This document shows, one piece after another, positions 26,784-35,700 of a stretch of 47,717 nt of DNA; position 1 is the stretch's first letter, and each line of letters opens with the position of its first letter. The position numbers were made by a program, and so were the translations under genes. The notes beneath the pieces were generated by a model, which made no database searches, was not told the origin of the DNA, and was given only the letters and a program-made list of their open reading frames with translations. This stretch comes from Megasphaera geminata F0357 (GTDB lineage: Bacteria; Bacillota; Negativicutes; Veillonellales; Megasphaeraceae): assembly GCF_000239275.1 (NCBI RefSeq), contig NZ_JH417588.1, positions 1 through 47,717 of the forward strand, written 5' to 3'.

Positions 26784-27654
26784 TTATGCCCCTGCTTTAT
26801 TTCTCGCTGAGATCCTGTCGTGCTTCAACTTCGTCAGATACATGGAGCCGCCTATAATCAGAAGGCCGCCCGTTAAGGTCATGGCAGTCATGATCTCGCC
26901 GTAAAAAACGTACCCCCAGAGGGAATTGAAAAAAACGGCAATATACGCTACAAAGCTGGCCGACGGCATTACCGTACATGTAGGAGCGGGTAATCCAGAT
27001 TTGTCCCAATACCGAAAATATGCCCAAGGCAATACAGAATCCCCATTCCGTCATATCAGGCATCCGGAAATCTCTGCCCATGAGGACGGCGCCGGCAATG
27101 GCGGCACAAATGAGAAAATAAAGGACGATTTCATATTGATGGTGCTTTCCCGAAGCGGTCAGCCTGCTCACGGTCGTATAAGCCGCTGCCGCCAGGACGG
27201 CCTGAGCCAGGACAAAGAGAGAGTACACGTTAAACGCGTCAAAATGCCACGGCCTGACAACGAGAGACGCACCGCAGACAATAACGGCAAGCGGCAAAAT
27301 CGCTCCTTTAGGAATCAATTCTTTGAGAAAAACGGCTGCAAACAGCATCACGAAGAAGGCCGAAAGCTGCGATAAAATAGACGCGTCGGCCAAAGGAACG
27401 CCGCGCAGGCCGTAAAAAAGGCAAATCATCCCCAACCCGCCGAAAATACCGCGTAAGATCAATGTCGGCCTGTCTTCATGAGAAAAATGGACGTCCTGTA
27501 TTTTCATCAGCACGATGATAATAATCGCACTCAAGGTACCGCGGAAAAAAGCAATTTCCCCAGTCCCCATTGTAACGGACAATTCTTTGACGGTCGCATT
27601 TTGAAGACTGAAGGAAAGGGCCGCCAGGACAGCATAAATTACGCCTCTGTTCAA
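26784..27654 (-). pseudogene. EamA/DMT-family transporter, frameshifted as given
   Basis: Drug/metabolite transporters of this type have ten membrane segments in two EamA repeats. The first frame runs from a TTG start (27654), which overlaps the thrC stop, through about nine segments to SYMYGNAV. It then reads an unrelated hydrophilic tail to 26797. The neighbouring frame continues the family sequence as ASFVAYIAVFFNSLWGYVF, GGLLIIGGSMYL to 26784. Removing one G near 26961 joins them into a protein of about 289 residues, the usual length. A GGGGA site precedes the TTG. The substrate is unknown; coupling to thrC hints at amino acid export. Confidence 0.85.
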
Positions 27655-29171
27655 ATCGATCCCCGCTTTTCTTTTTTTCCGCTCACTGTATCAACAAAAG
27701 CAGTCACGCTTTGCGCCATCTCTTCTTTGTCGATGACCTCCGTAAACCTGAACGGTAACTCTTCCAGCTGTCGCAACGGTTCCGGAACGGGGATGGACGA
27801 CAGCGTCCGAAGACGTTCCAGATCTTCGAACGGATCGGCGGCGGCCGGGACGGCCAGCGCTTCACAAATAACGGGCGGAAACTTATAAGGATGCGCGGTC
27901 GCCATGATAACCGTATGGCGTCCCGACGTAAGGCCCTGCCGCCGGCGTTTTAAATACACGCCGTAGGCTACCGCACTGTGCGGGTCGAGAAGGTACATGC
28001 GATCATTAAATGTATGATTGATGACATGTTTCGTTTCGGCATCATCAATCCAGCCGCCGGCAAAGGTTTCGTGTACCTCCTTCATTTCTTCGTCACTGAT
28101 CGTCAAGGTGCCCGTTGCGAGAAGATTTTTTTCCCGGGCGGCCACTTTGTCCGTATCGCAGCCGCTTAAATAATAAAGGAAACGTTCAAAATTACTGGAA
28201 AGAAGAATATCCATGGACGGGCTGGCCGTCGTGTAGAAGGGCCGGTTCATATTATATGTGCCCGTTTCAAAAAAATCGGCCAAAACCTTATTTTTATTGG
28301 ATGCGCAAATCAGCTGCCCGATAGGGATCCCCATTTTTTTAGCAAAATAAGCCGCTAAAATATTACCGAAATTACCGGTCGGCACGACTATATCAAAGCA
28401 TTCCCCCGCGTTGATGCTGCCGTTGTCAACCAACGCGGCATACGTGGAAGCATAGTAGACCGCCTGCGGTAAAAGCCGTCCGATATTGATGGAGTTGGCG
28501 CTGGAAAACATGATACCCCGCGTATTCGCATAGGCGTTGACGGTTTTATCCGTAAACACACGTTTCAGAAAGGCCTGGGCATCATCGAAATTCCCGCGGA
28601 TCGCCGCCACCTTTACGTTTTCTCCCCGCTGCTTCTGCATTTGTATTTTCTGTATCGGGCTGACGCCTTCCGACGGATAAAAAACCATAATATCGGTGCC
28701 TGCCACATCTTTAAAGCCTTCGAGAGCGGCCTTGCCCGTATCGCCGCTGGTAGCCGTCAAAATGAGGATTTCTCTCTCTTCTCTTTCTTTTTTTTTGGCG
28801 GCTGTCAGTAAATGAGGAAACAAAGACAGGGCCAGATCTTTGAACGCCAATGTGCGCCCGTGGAACAGTTCCGCGACGGACACGTCCGTATCAAGGGAAT
28901 GGAGCGGAACAATACGTTCATCTCTGAATGTTTCGGCATTATAACTTGCCGCAATCATGGCACTGAGGTCTTCTGACGTAAAATCGGTAAAGAAATGAGA
29001 TAGTACGCGGCCCGCCAGTTCCTGATACGATGCACCTTCCAGATCTTCATAGGTCAGTACATTGACCGGGAAACTCTCGGGAACATAAAGGCCCCCGTCG
29101 TCCGCAAGCCCGTGCAGCAGAGCATACGCGGCCGTCACCGTTTCGCCTGAACGCGTGCTTCTATATTGCAT
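27651..29171 (-). CDS. thrC: Threonine synthase
   Basis: This PLP enzyme converts O-phosphohomoserine to threonine. The 506-residue protein belongs to the longer (yeast and E. coli-like) subfamily: MQYRSTRSG start, DGGLYVPE, PLP lysine K111 in GRTLAFKDLA, LTATSGDTGKAALEGF and the VPTGNFGNILA loop that binds phosphate. It lies 23 bases after cvfB and overlaps the EamA gene by 4 bases (TTGA). No hom or thrB is seen here. Confidence 0.95.
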   Translation of the reverse strand: MQYRSTRSGETVTAAYALLHGLADDGGLYVPESFPVNVLTYEDLEGASYQELAGRVLSHFFTDFTSEDLSAMIAASYNAETFRDERIVPLHSLDTDVSVAELFHGRTLAFKDLALSLFPHLLTAAKKKEREEREILILTATSGDTGKAALEGFKDVAGTDIMVFYPSEGVSPIQKIQMQKQRGENVKVAAIRGNFDDAQAFLKRVFTDKTVNAYANTRGIMFSSANSINIGRLLPQAVYYASTYAALVDNGSINAGECFDIVVPTGNFGNILAAYFAKKMGIPIGQLICASNKNKVLADFFETGTYNMNRPFYTTASPSMDILLSSNFERFLYYLSGCDTDKVAAREKNLLATGTLTISDEEMKEVHETFAGGWIDDAETKHVINHTFNDRMYLLDPHSAVAYGVYLKRRRQGLTSGRHTVIMATAHPYKFPPVICEALAVPAAADPFEDLERLRTLSSIPVPEPLRQLEELPFRFTEVIDKEEMAQSVTAFVDTVSGKKEKRGSI

Positions 29172-29194
29172 AACTCTCCCTCCTGAAACGAATA

Positions 29195-30060
29195 CTATGT
29201 CCGGTCTTCCTTCATGTAGGTCCAGCCGCCTTCCTGCCGGATTTTTCCTTCTTTCATCAAATGGCCGAGCGCGCGCTTAAAGGCGGCTTTACTTAACCCG
29301 AACTTACTTTTTATGACGGCGGGGTCCGTCTTATCACAATAGGGCATCTTGCCGTTGCGGGCCGTAAGCAACTCCATAATTTTCACGCCGTCATCAGTAA
29401 GGGCCGCTTCTTTAACTTTACGCAAGGAAATATTAATGCGGCCGTCATCACGCAGAAAAGTAATACGGCCCTTCACCATTTGACCGATCATAACCGGTCC
29501 CCGCCACTCGCTGCGGTGTAAAAAAGCGATCCACCGCTCGCGTGTCATTAAATAGGCGCCCTGCTCGGTCATATTGTAGACGGCACCTTTACCCAATCGC
29601 CGACCTTAGCGTCTGTCGCCGCCACGGAGGCGCGGCGCATTTCATCTTCCACCTCCATGGTCACGGCGAGGCGCCGCGATTTATCCTCGTACAATTTCAC
29701 CCATATATATTCCCCTTCTTTAGGACGTCCCCTCATTTCCGCAAACGGCATAAATATCCCCCGTTCCGTGCCGACATCGACAAAAGCGCCGAAACGGGTC
29801 GTATTGATGACCGGGGCATACCCGATCTGACCTGTTTTAATTTTAGGCAGACGCATACTGGCTGTAAGGCGGCCCGACGGATCATGATAGAGAAACACGG
29901 TTACGTTATCACCGATCTTTACTTCATCGGTCTGCTGGTTTTTATGGAGAAGGATATCGTCATTCGTATTTCCCGTCCGGCCGTCGAGGAAGGCGCCGGC
30001 CTCGCTGAGCCGCAGAACTTTCAGCGTGGCAATCGTATTTTCCTGTAAAGGGCTACTCAT
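29195..30060 (-). pseudogene. cvfB: CvfB-family S1 RNA-binding protein, frameshifted as given
   Basis: CvfB (YitL) is an S1-domain protein linked to virulence regulation in Staphylococcus. The first frame, from ATG 30060 (overlapping the rsfS stop as ATGAGTAG), encodes two S1-like domains (VLRLSEAGAFLDG, then TGQIGYAPVINTTRFGAFVD) and ends VGDWVKVPSTI. The next frame continues as KGAVYNMTEQGAYLM, a third S1 domain (VKGRITFLRDDGRINISL) and the C-terminal winged helix (KSKFGLSKAAFKRALGHLMK) to 29195. Adding one A or G within the AAAGG run near 29587-29590 gives about 288 residues, the family length. Confidence 0.85.
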
Positions 30061-30412
30061 ATTGCTCACCGTCAAAAGGAATGCGTTCGACATCGGCCCA
30101 GACATTTTCCAGGCCGTAGTATTCCCGTTCCGCTTCCGTAAAAATATGAACGACCGTTTCACCGGCATCAAGCAGAATCCACGATCCACCGGCATATCCC
30201 TCTTTATGGCGGACAAGATACCCGTCTTTCTTTAAAAATTCGTCTATATTATCGGCTATCGCCTGGGCCTGTTTTGCGTTCCGTGCGCTGACAATAACGA
30301 AATTATCAGCCATCAGTGACGTGCTTCTCATATCAAGGACGGCAATATCATAGCCCTTCTTGGCATAAGCGGCCTGTACCGCTATTCGGTATACTTCTTT
30401 CATTTCATTCAT
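30053..30412 (-). CDS. rsfS: Ribosome silencing factor RsfS
   Basis: RsfS (Iojap/YbeB) binds uL14 and blocks subunit joining when nutrients are short. The 119-residue protein shows the family order: DIAVLDMRSTSLMADNFVIVSA, NAKQAQAIADNIDEFLKK, GSWILLDAGETVVHIFTEAEREYYGLE-like C-terminus, WAD. AAAGGAGAG lies 8 bases before the ATG. It keeps the common company of nadD, yqeK and an LCP gene. Confidence 0.95.
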   Translation of the reverse strand: MNEMKEVYRIAVQAAYAKKGYDIAVLDMRSTSLMADNFVIVSARNAKQAQAIADNIDEFLKKDGYLVRHKEGYAGGSWILLDAGETVVHIFTEAEREYYGLENVWADVERIPFDGEQYE

Positions 30413-30424
30413 GTATGCTCTCCT

Positions 30425-31531
30425 TTATTGTTTATTCACTTTATTCCCGTCTGCATGTGTATCGGTATCCTTCTTTTTTCCGTCTTTTATATCGTCTTTT
30501 GCCGTATCCTTACGCTCCCCTTTGCGCCCGCTCTTATCGTCCGCCGGCTCGGGGCGTTCGGGAACGGCCGCTACATCCGCCGCCAGGGCATTGTTGGTCA
30601 GGCCGATAACCTTCTGTACTTCAATGGGGTCATAGACCCAATAATCACTGTCGGCCAAGGCTTTGTCATCATGTAACTGCGACGACTCGCCGGGAAGAAT
30701 ATAGAAAGAAATATCCTTACTGTCGGCGCCGCCGAAAGCATAGACCAAACGCGCCATATCTTTGGCGGAAACATTCGACGTCACATTATTCCAGAACCGG
30801 TACGCCTCAACAGCATTCACAATACCGAAATGTTTTAATCGGGCTGTCAGAAAAAGCTTGACAAAGCGCAGCTGCCGCTGCGTCCGCGATAAGGTCCCGT
30901 TACTGTCCAAATACCGCATATAGCCGAGCGCTTCCCGGCTGTCCAAATGCTGATACCCCTGAAAAATATTGATATCCGCCGTACCGCTGCTGTCCGCGTG
31001 ATACATGTTTTTTTCGACGTACATATTCATGCCGTCATTCATATCCATAAGCTTCATAAACGCGTCTTCTTTAAATACGGCATACCCGGTGACAGGGACG
31101 TGAAACATATCCTCCACTACGGCCTGAACAAGGACTATACCTCCTTCACTGTAGACCGAAGCCAATGTCTGCGGCCCCTTTTCCCTGCGGCCTTCAATTT
31201 TCGTGTTATCCGGCAGCATGATGATGTCAATATGTTTCTTTTCTTTATTAACGGCGGCGACGCCGATAAAATTACACTGCTGCGGATTTTCTTCATCCAC
31301 GCCGACGACAAGCATATACACGGGGACATCGGCGCTTACCTGGCTGAAGCTGTCACCGCCTGTCGGCGACGGATTGCCGGCATCACGCGAATGCCAGGTA
31401 AATACCGCTACAGATGCAAGAAGGACAACAGATACAAGAATCAGGATCCTGCGAACGGTCGAGCCGCTCTTATGTATCCCCGAATGATTTCGTTTACGCC
31501 CCGTAGGTCTTCTTTTATTTTCCCGTTTCAT
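30425..31531 (-). CDS. LytR-CpsA-Psr (LCP) family protein
   Basis: LCP enzymes attach undecaprenyl-linked glycopolymers to peptidoglycan. The 368-residue protein is a type II membrane protein: a basic N-terminus, one membrane segment (about 27-44), then the extracellular LCP domain with VYMLVVGVDEE, IDIIMLPDNTKI and LDSREALGYMRYLDSNG-type motifs and the arginine-bearing TLSRTQRQLRFV region. The C-terminal 50 residues are a Lys/Asp/Gly-rich disordered tail. In the yqeK-rsfS cluster this gene is a usual member in Negativicutes and Clostridia. The substrate glycopolymer is unknown. Confidence 0.88.
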   Translation of the reverse strand: MKRENKRRPTGRKRNHSGIHKSGSTVRRILILVSVVLLASVAVFTWHSRDAGNPSPTGGDSFSQVSADVPVYMLVVGVDEENPQQCNFIGVAAVNKEKKHIDIIMLPDNTKIEGRREKGPQTLASVYSEGGIVLVQAVVEDMFHVPVTGYAVFKEDAFMKLMDMNDGMNMYVEKNMYHADSSGTADINIFQGYQHLDSREALGYMRYLDSNGTLSRTQRQLRFVKLFLTARLKHFGIVNAVEAYRFWNNVTSNVSAKDMARLVYAFGGADSKDISFYILPGESSQLHDDKALADSDYWVYDPIEVQKVIGLTNNALAADVAAVPERPEPADDKSGRKGERKDTAKDDIKDGKKKDTDTHADGNKVNKQ

Positions 31532-31535
31532 ATCT

Positions 31536-32135
31536 TTACTTCCCGCGACAGCGCCGCATTTCGTTAAGCAGCGCGTTTCTGTTAACGACCGTACCCGTAA
31601 ATATAGTCTTTTCCTCTTGCAGCAGATAAGAAATAGTCATGTCATAGCCGGCTAAAACGGCCCTGTCCAGATCTTTAAAAGCAATTTCCCGCAAGGTACC
31701 GACACCGGGAAAATCACGGTTTTCCTCAATATAATCAGCCATGAAAATAACCTTTTCAAGCGGTTTCATTTCTTTTGCACCCGTCGTATGATGGGCGATG
31801 GCATCGACGATTTCCTTATCGAGAATATTATATTTTAATACGGCATATGCGGCCGCCGCATAACCGTGCAGGAGATTTGCCTGCTCCATAATTTCCGGAT
31901 CCAGAGAATCGGCGTACAGGGAATCGGCAAGAGACTGCATCTCTTCAAGGCCGGCTTCCTTTTCCGCATCATGCAGTAATCCCGCCACTTCCGCTTTTTC
32001 TTCATCAAGACCGTATATATGGGCCAATTTTACGGCGGCGGCGGCGACACCCAGCGTATGTTTATAGCGTTTCGGCGACAGCCGTTCCGCCATATCCAGT
32101 TTCAATTTTTCCGTAAATCCCTTATCGAATATCAT
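31536..32135 (-). CDS. yqeK: YqeK-type HD phosphohydrolase (symmetrical Ap4A hydrolase)
   Basis: YqeK enzymes split diadenosine tetraphosphate to two ADP with an HD-domain iron centre. The 199-residue protein has the HD metal ligands in RYKHTLGVAAAAVKLA, LLHDAEKEAG and LLHGYAAAAYA, IAHHTTG, and the downstream MADYIEENRDF motif. It overlaps nadD by 14 bases and is followed 4 bases later by the LCP gene. Confidence 0.9.
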   Translation of the reverse strand: MIFDKGFTEKLKLDMAERLSPKRYKHTLGVAAAAVKLAHIYGLDEEKAEVAGLLHDAEKEAGLEEMQSLADSLYADSLDPEIMEQANLLHGYAAAAYAVLKYNILDKEIVDAIAHHTTGAKEMKPLEKVIFMADYIEENRDFPGVGTLREIAFKDLDRAVLAGYDMTISYLLQEEKTIFTGTVVNRNALLNEMRRCRGK

Positions 32136-32728
32136 AGACCCTCTTCTCTTTTATATACGCATATACCTCTTCAGGTATCATATAACGCACGGATTTTCCC
32201 GCGGCGCAACGGCGACGTACTGCCGATGAGGAAATATCCACGGCCGGCACAATAAGAGGCAGAATATTTTCACCCAGCCTGCCGAACGAGTGAATGACCT
32301 CTCTGAACGAATCGGTACAGCCTGGCCACGGCACCGACGAATTTGCACAGTTTCAGCACCTCTTCCGGCTCGTGCCAGTTAGGCAAGTCCGCAACCGTAT
32401 CGGTACCGGAAATAAAGTACACCGTACACCGGGGACCGTACCTGTCCTTCAGACGGCGTAACGTATCTACCGTATACGACCGGCCTTTGCGTTTGATTTC
32501 CATATCGCTGACTTCAAAATACGGATTATCTGCCGTGGCCAGGCGCACCATCTCCAACCGTTCTTCAGCCGTTGCGCCGCGTACTTCTTTGTTGGGCGTA
32601 ATATACGACGGCACAAAGAGTACTTTAGGTAACTGAAATTGTTGACGCCCTTCTTCGGCAATGATGAGGTGTCCCATATGAATAGGGTTAAAGGTACCTC
32701 CCATTACGCCGATACGATCACATTTCAT
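32122..32728 (-). pseudogene. nadD: Nicotinate-nucleotide adenylyltransferase, frameshifted as given
   Basis: NadD makes deamido-NAD from nicotinate mononucleotide and ATP and is usually essential. The first frame (from 32728) has the nucleotidyltransferase motif GGTFNPIHMGHL, SYITPNKE, SYTVDTLRRL and ISGTDTVADLPNWHE, and goes wrong after KFVGAV. The adjacent frame continues PGCTDSFREVI, then the ISSSAVRRRCAAG motif (the usual ISSTxIR) and YIKEKRVYD to 32122. The break lies near 32325-32330. The expected RPG triplet suggests two bases lost, though one extra base is equally possible. Repaired length is about 202 residues, as in the family. Confidence 0.9.
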
Positions 32729-32876
32729 AACAGAGATACATGCCTCCCCAAATAAAAAATACGATAAGAGCCGTCATGACCAGGAAGATCCCGTAATGCT
32801 TGTATTCATATTGTGTTTTCGGCGCCGCGGCATATTGCCGCAGTGTTTTGATATAACCGCGGAATACGCGTAACAC
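32718..32876 (-). CDS. Small single-span membrane protein, 52 residues
   Basis: A 52-codon frame starts at GTG 32876, 5 bases after AAGGAGG, the strongest site in the cluster. It has a basic N-terminus (MLRVFRGYIKTLRQ), a polar middle with several Tyr and Gln, and one membrane span (about 30-46, ending FFIWGGMYL). Its stop overlaps the nadD start (ATGAAATGTGA), so nadD translation is probably coupled to it. I do not recognise the family. It lies between yhbY and nadD. Position, ribosome binding site and overlap support a real gene; function is unknown. Confidence 0.7.
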   Translation of the reverse strand: MLRVFRGYIKTLRQYAAAPKTQYEYKHYGIFLVMTALIVFFIWGGMYLCYEM

Positions 32877-32893
32877 TGTATCCTCCTTTTTAT

Positions 32894-33190
32894 CTATCCT
32901 TTGATAAAATCAAATTTCGACTTTTCCTTCTTTTTTTTAAAGAGGATGCCGTAATGACCGATCGTTTGCACCAACTCGGCGCCCAGCATACCGGCCAGGG
33001 CGGCCGCCGTTTCCCGGATATCCGAATCGGCGTTTTTAAGAACATGGATTTTAATCAGCTCCCGCGCCGTAAGGACCGCTCTGGCGCTGTCAATGACGGG
33101 ATTGCTGAGCCCGTCCTTGCCGATTTGAACGACTGACGGCAAGCGGCTCGCCATCGCTTTTAAAGTCCGTTTATCTTTGCTTGTCAACAT
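32894..33190 (-). CDS. yhbY: Ribosome assembly RNA-binding protein YhbY (CRM domain)
   Basis: YhbY binds the large-subunit precursor and is a single CRM domain. The 98-residue protein has the start LTSKDKRTLKAMA, the GLSNPVIDSARAVL stretch, ELIKIHVLKNAD and the QTIGHYGILFKKKKE C-terminus that are diagnostic. It follows obgE, 13 bases away, another large-subunit assembly factor. Confidence 0.95.
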   Translation of the reverse strand: MLTSKDKRTLKAMASRLPSVVQIGKDGLSNPVIDSARAVLTARELIKIHVLKNADSDIRETAAALAGMLGAELVQTIGHYGILFKKKKEKSKFDFIKG

Positions 33191-33203
33191 AGGCCCTCAC
33201 ATT

Positions 33204-34478
33204 CTACTGATGATATTCAAACTCCGTCGAATAAATGCGTACCGTGTCACCGTCCCGGATACCGGCTTCTCTCAGCATCTTATCCAGCTCCATATACCGC
33301 CAGATACGCTGAAAACGGCGTACGGACTCATCATTACCGAAGTTAGTCATGGCAACGAGACGTTCAATGCGCATTCCCGTAATGACAAAAGCGCCGTCCT
33401 TATCGCGGGTTATTTCAAAGTCGGCCTTAATTTCCGGTTTATAAAGCACTTCTTCTTCAATCTCTTCCGACTCCGGTTCATATTCCTGAATATATGTCCA
33501 AAGTCTCTCCAGAAGCGACTGCAGACCGTCTCCGCTGACGGCACAAACGGGAAATACTTCCATATGCCGTTCGTCCATATACGCCTGCAGGCGGCTTAAA
33601 TTGTCACTGTCGCCGCCAAGAAGATCCGTCTTATTGGCCGCCACGATTTGACGTTTCTTAGCCAGCTTTTCACTGTACTTGGCCAGTTCCGCATTGATAT
33701 TCTCAAAATCTTCGACAGGATCGCGTCCCTCCGTGCCGGAAACGTCGAGAACATGCACAAGGACTTTCGTGCGTTCTATATGGCGCAAAAAGTCATGCCC
33801 CAGGCCCACGCCTTCGCTGGCTCCGTCGATGAGGCCGGGGATATCGGCCATAACGAAACTCCGTTGATCTTCCAGATCAACTACCCCGAGAATCGGGTTG
33901 AGCGTGGTAAAATGATAAGCGGCCACTTCCGGCTGCGCGGCCGACACTTTGCGCAAAATACTGGATTTGCCGACACTGGGATAGCCAATGAGGCCGACGT
34001 CGGCGAGAACTTTCAGTTCCAACTTCAACCAGCGTTCAACGCCGGGTTCGCCTTTTTCGGCAAATGTAGGCGTACGGTTCGAACTCGTCCGAAAATGGTA
34101 ATTGCCGCGGCCGCCGCGCCCGCCTGCGGCAACGACGGCTTCCTGTCCGTCACGGCTGAGATCAGCCATAACCGTATCCGTCGCCTCATCTTTTATAACC
34201 GTACCGACAGGCACGGGGATAATTAAATTCTCGGCATTGGCACCGTATTTATTGCTGCCCGCTCCCTTTCCGCCCGGTTTGGCCTTAAAGAGCCGCCGAT
34301 ACCGGAAATCAACAAGTGTGTTCATATTGCGATCCGCAACGAGAACGACATTGCCGCCGCGCCCGCCGTCACCGCCGTTCGGGCCGCCTTTGGGGACATA
34401 TTTTTCATGACGGAAACTGCTCATGCCGTCACCGCCCTTGCCGGACTGAACAAAAATTCTGGCTCTGTCTATAAACAT
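33204..34478 (-). CDS. obgE: GTPase ObgE/CgtA
   Basis: Obg GTPases act in 50S assembly and stress response. The 424-residue protein has the glycine-rich Obg domain (1-158), the G domain with P loop GYPSVGKSS (165-173), DIPGLIDGASEG and NKTDLL, and a C-terminal OCT domain (about 340-424). AGAGGAG lies close upstream of the ATG. It heads the obgE-yhbY-nadD-yqeK cluster, just after a terminator. Confidence 0.96.
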   Translation of the reverse strand: MFIDRARIFVQSGKGGDGMSSFRHEKYVPKGGPNGGDGGRGGNVVLVADRNMNTLVDFRYRRLFKAKPGGKGAGSNKYGANAENLIIPVPVGTVIKDEATDTVMADLSRDGQEAVVAAGGRGGRGNYHFRTSSNRTPTFAEKGEPGVERWLKLELKVLADVGLIGYPSVGKSSILRKVSAAQPEVAAYHFTTLNPILGVVDLEDQRSFVMADIPGLIDGASEGVGLGHDFLRHIERTKVLVHVLDVSGTEGRDPVEDFENINAELAKYSEKLAKKRQIVAANKTDLLGGDSDNLSRLQAYMDERHMEVFPVCAVSGDGLQSLLERLWTYIQEYEPESEEIEEEVLYKPEIKADFEITRDKDGAFVITGMRIERLVAMTNFGNDESVRRFQRIWRYMELDKMLREAGIRDGDTVRIYSTEFEYHQ

Positions 34479-34493
34479 GGTTTCTCCTCTGTA

Positions 34494-34526
34494 TAAAAAG
34501 ACACGGTATACAGATATACCGTGTCT
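34494..34526 (-). terminator. Terminator between the ctpA-type gene and obgE
   Basis: A perfect 12-base-pair stem (34515-34526 with 34499-34510) with a CAGA-complement tetraloop is followed on the minus strand by TTTTTATAC. Only about 15 bases remain before the obgE ribosome binding site, so obgE may depend on readthrough. Confidence 0.85.
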
Positions 34527-34530
34527 CAGT

Positions 34531-35685
34531 CTATCTGTTCAGATTCATTGTACGCACAACGTCAATCGCTCTTTCGAGTTGATAATCTGTAGTGCTGTTC
34601 GCCTGCAGCTGCACGACCATATCGGGTTCAATGCCCGTACCGTCCACTTCTCTTCCTCCTGCCGTTTTATACTTGGCGATGGTCACTTTCACCACCGCAT
34701 CGGTCCCTACGGGATAAACGCCCTGAACGGTTCCCTTTCCGTAGGTTTTCGTGCCGACGATAACACCGGCATGCGTGTCCTGTACATCTCCGGAGAGAAT
34801 TTCCGCCGCACTTGCCGAGTTCTCATTGACTAATACCGCCAATGGTATTTTATCATCTGCGGAAGATGTCGTAAACACTTCATTTTTACCGTTTTTCTGT
34901 GTATATGACACGACGGTGCTCCCGGCAGGCAGCAGGTACTCGGCAACACGGGCGGCCTGATCTACAAGGCCGCCCGGATTATTGCGCAAGTCCACAATAA
35001 GCCGTTCCATGCCTTGAGCCTTTAATTTTTCATACTCTTTGGCAAACTCGTCGCCTGTACCGGTACTGAAGGAAGAAATACGGATATATCCGATATCCGT
35101 GCCGTCAACCATCTTTCCGGCTACCGTCTTCATCGTGATATCACTGCGAACGACGGCAATATCCTGCGCTTCATCGCCGCGTTTGATCGTAAGCGTAACG
35201 GATGTACCTATTTCACCGCGTATATCTTCGGACACCTCCGCAAGTTCCCGGCCGATCGTAAGATTCCCGTCAACGGCAACGATCAAATCACCGCGTTTAA
35301 TCCCGGCCGCTTCGGCGGGACTGTCCTCAATGACGCCGGCGACAAAAGCCTCTTTTTGATCCGTTTGGGAAACATAGACCCCGATACCGCCGTATGAAGC
35401 ATTGGTCGATTCGGTGAATTCTTCATATTCGGCGCCGTCCAAAAAGACGGTATGCTTTTCGCCCGCCGCATCGACAAGCCCGTGCAGGGCGCCGCTCAGA
35501 AGAGTATGTCTGTCCAAGTCGCCGACATAATGGGTTTCCATGATCTGCATGATACGGATAACTTTAAAAAGACCGAACGGATCGCCTAAATAAGTATATG
35601 AAGCGGCGCAAATGAGAAGGTTTGCGCTGACCAGCACGGCCAGAATAAACGTAAAACACCGTAGAATAAGTTTCGTAAATTTCAT
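34531..35685 (-). CDS. ctpA: S41 carboxy-terminal processing protease (CtpA family)
   Basis: CtpA proteases trim or degrade envelope proteins with a Ser-Lys dyad. The 384-residue protein has an N-terminal membrane anchor or signal (about 8-28) and a PDZ domain (about 100-175, YGGIGVYV to LIVAVDG). The protease core holds DLRNNPGGLVDQAA, the serine in VNENSASAAEIL and the lysine in TKTYGKGTVQ. It follows the M23 peptidase by 15 bases, and such pairs commonly act together in cell-wall hydrolase control. Confidence 0.93.
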   Translation of the reverse strand: MKFTKLILRCFTFILAVLVSANLLICAASYTYLGDPFGLFKVIRIMQIMETHYVGDLDRHTLLSGALHGLVDAAGEKHTVFLDGAEYEEFTESTNASYGGIGVYVSQTDQKEAFVAGVIEDSPAEAAGIKRGDLIVAVDGNLTIGRELAEVSEDIRGEIGTSVTLTIKRGDEAQDIAVVRSDITMKTVAGKMVDGTDIGYIRISSFSTGTGDEFAKEYEKLKAQGMERLIVDLRNNPGGLVDQAARVAEYLLPAGSTVVSYTQKNGKNEVFTTSSADDKIPLAVLVNENSASAAEILSGDVQDTHAGVIVGTKTYGKGTVQGVYPVGTDAVVKVTIAKYKTAGGREVDGTGIEPDMVVQLQANSTTDYQLERAIDVVRTMNLNR

Positions 35686-35700
35686 CTATCGTCTACCTGC

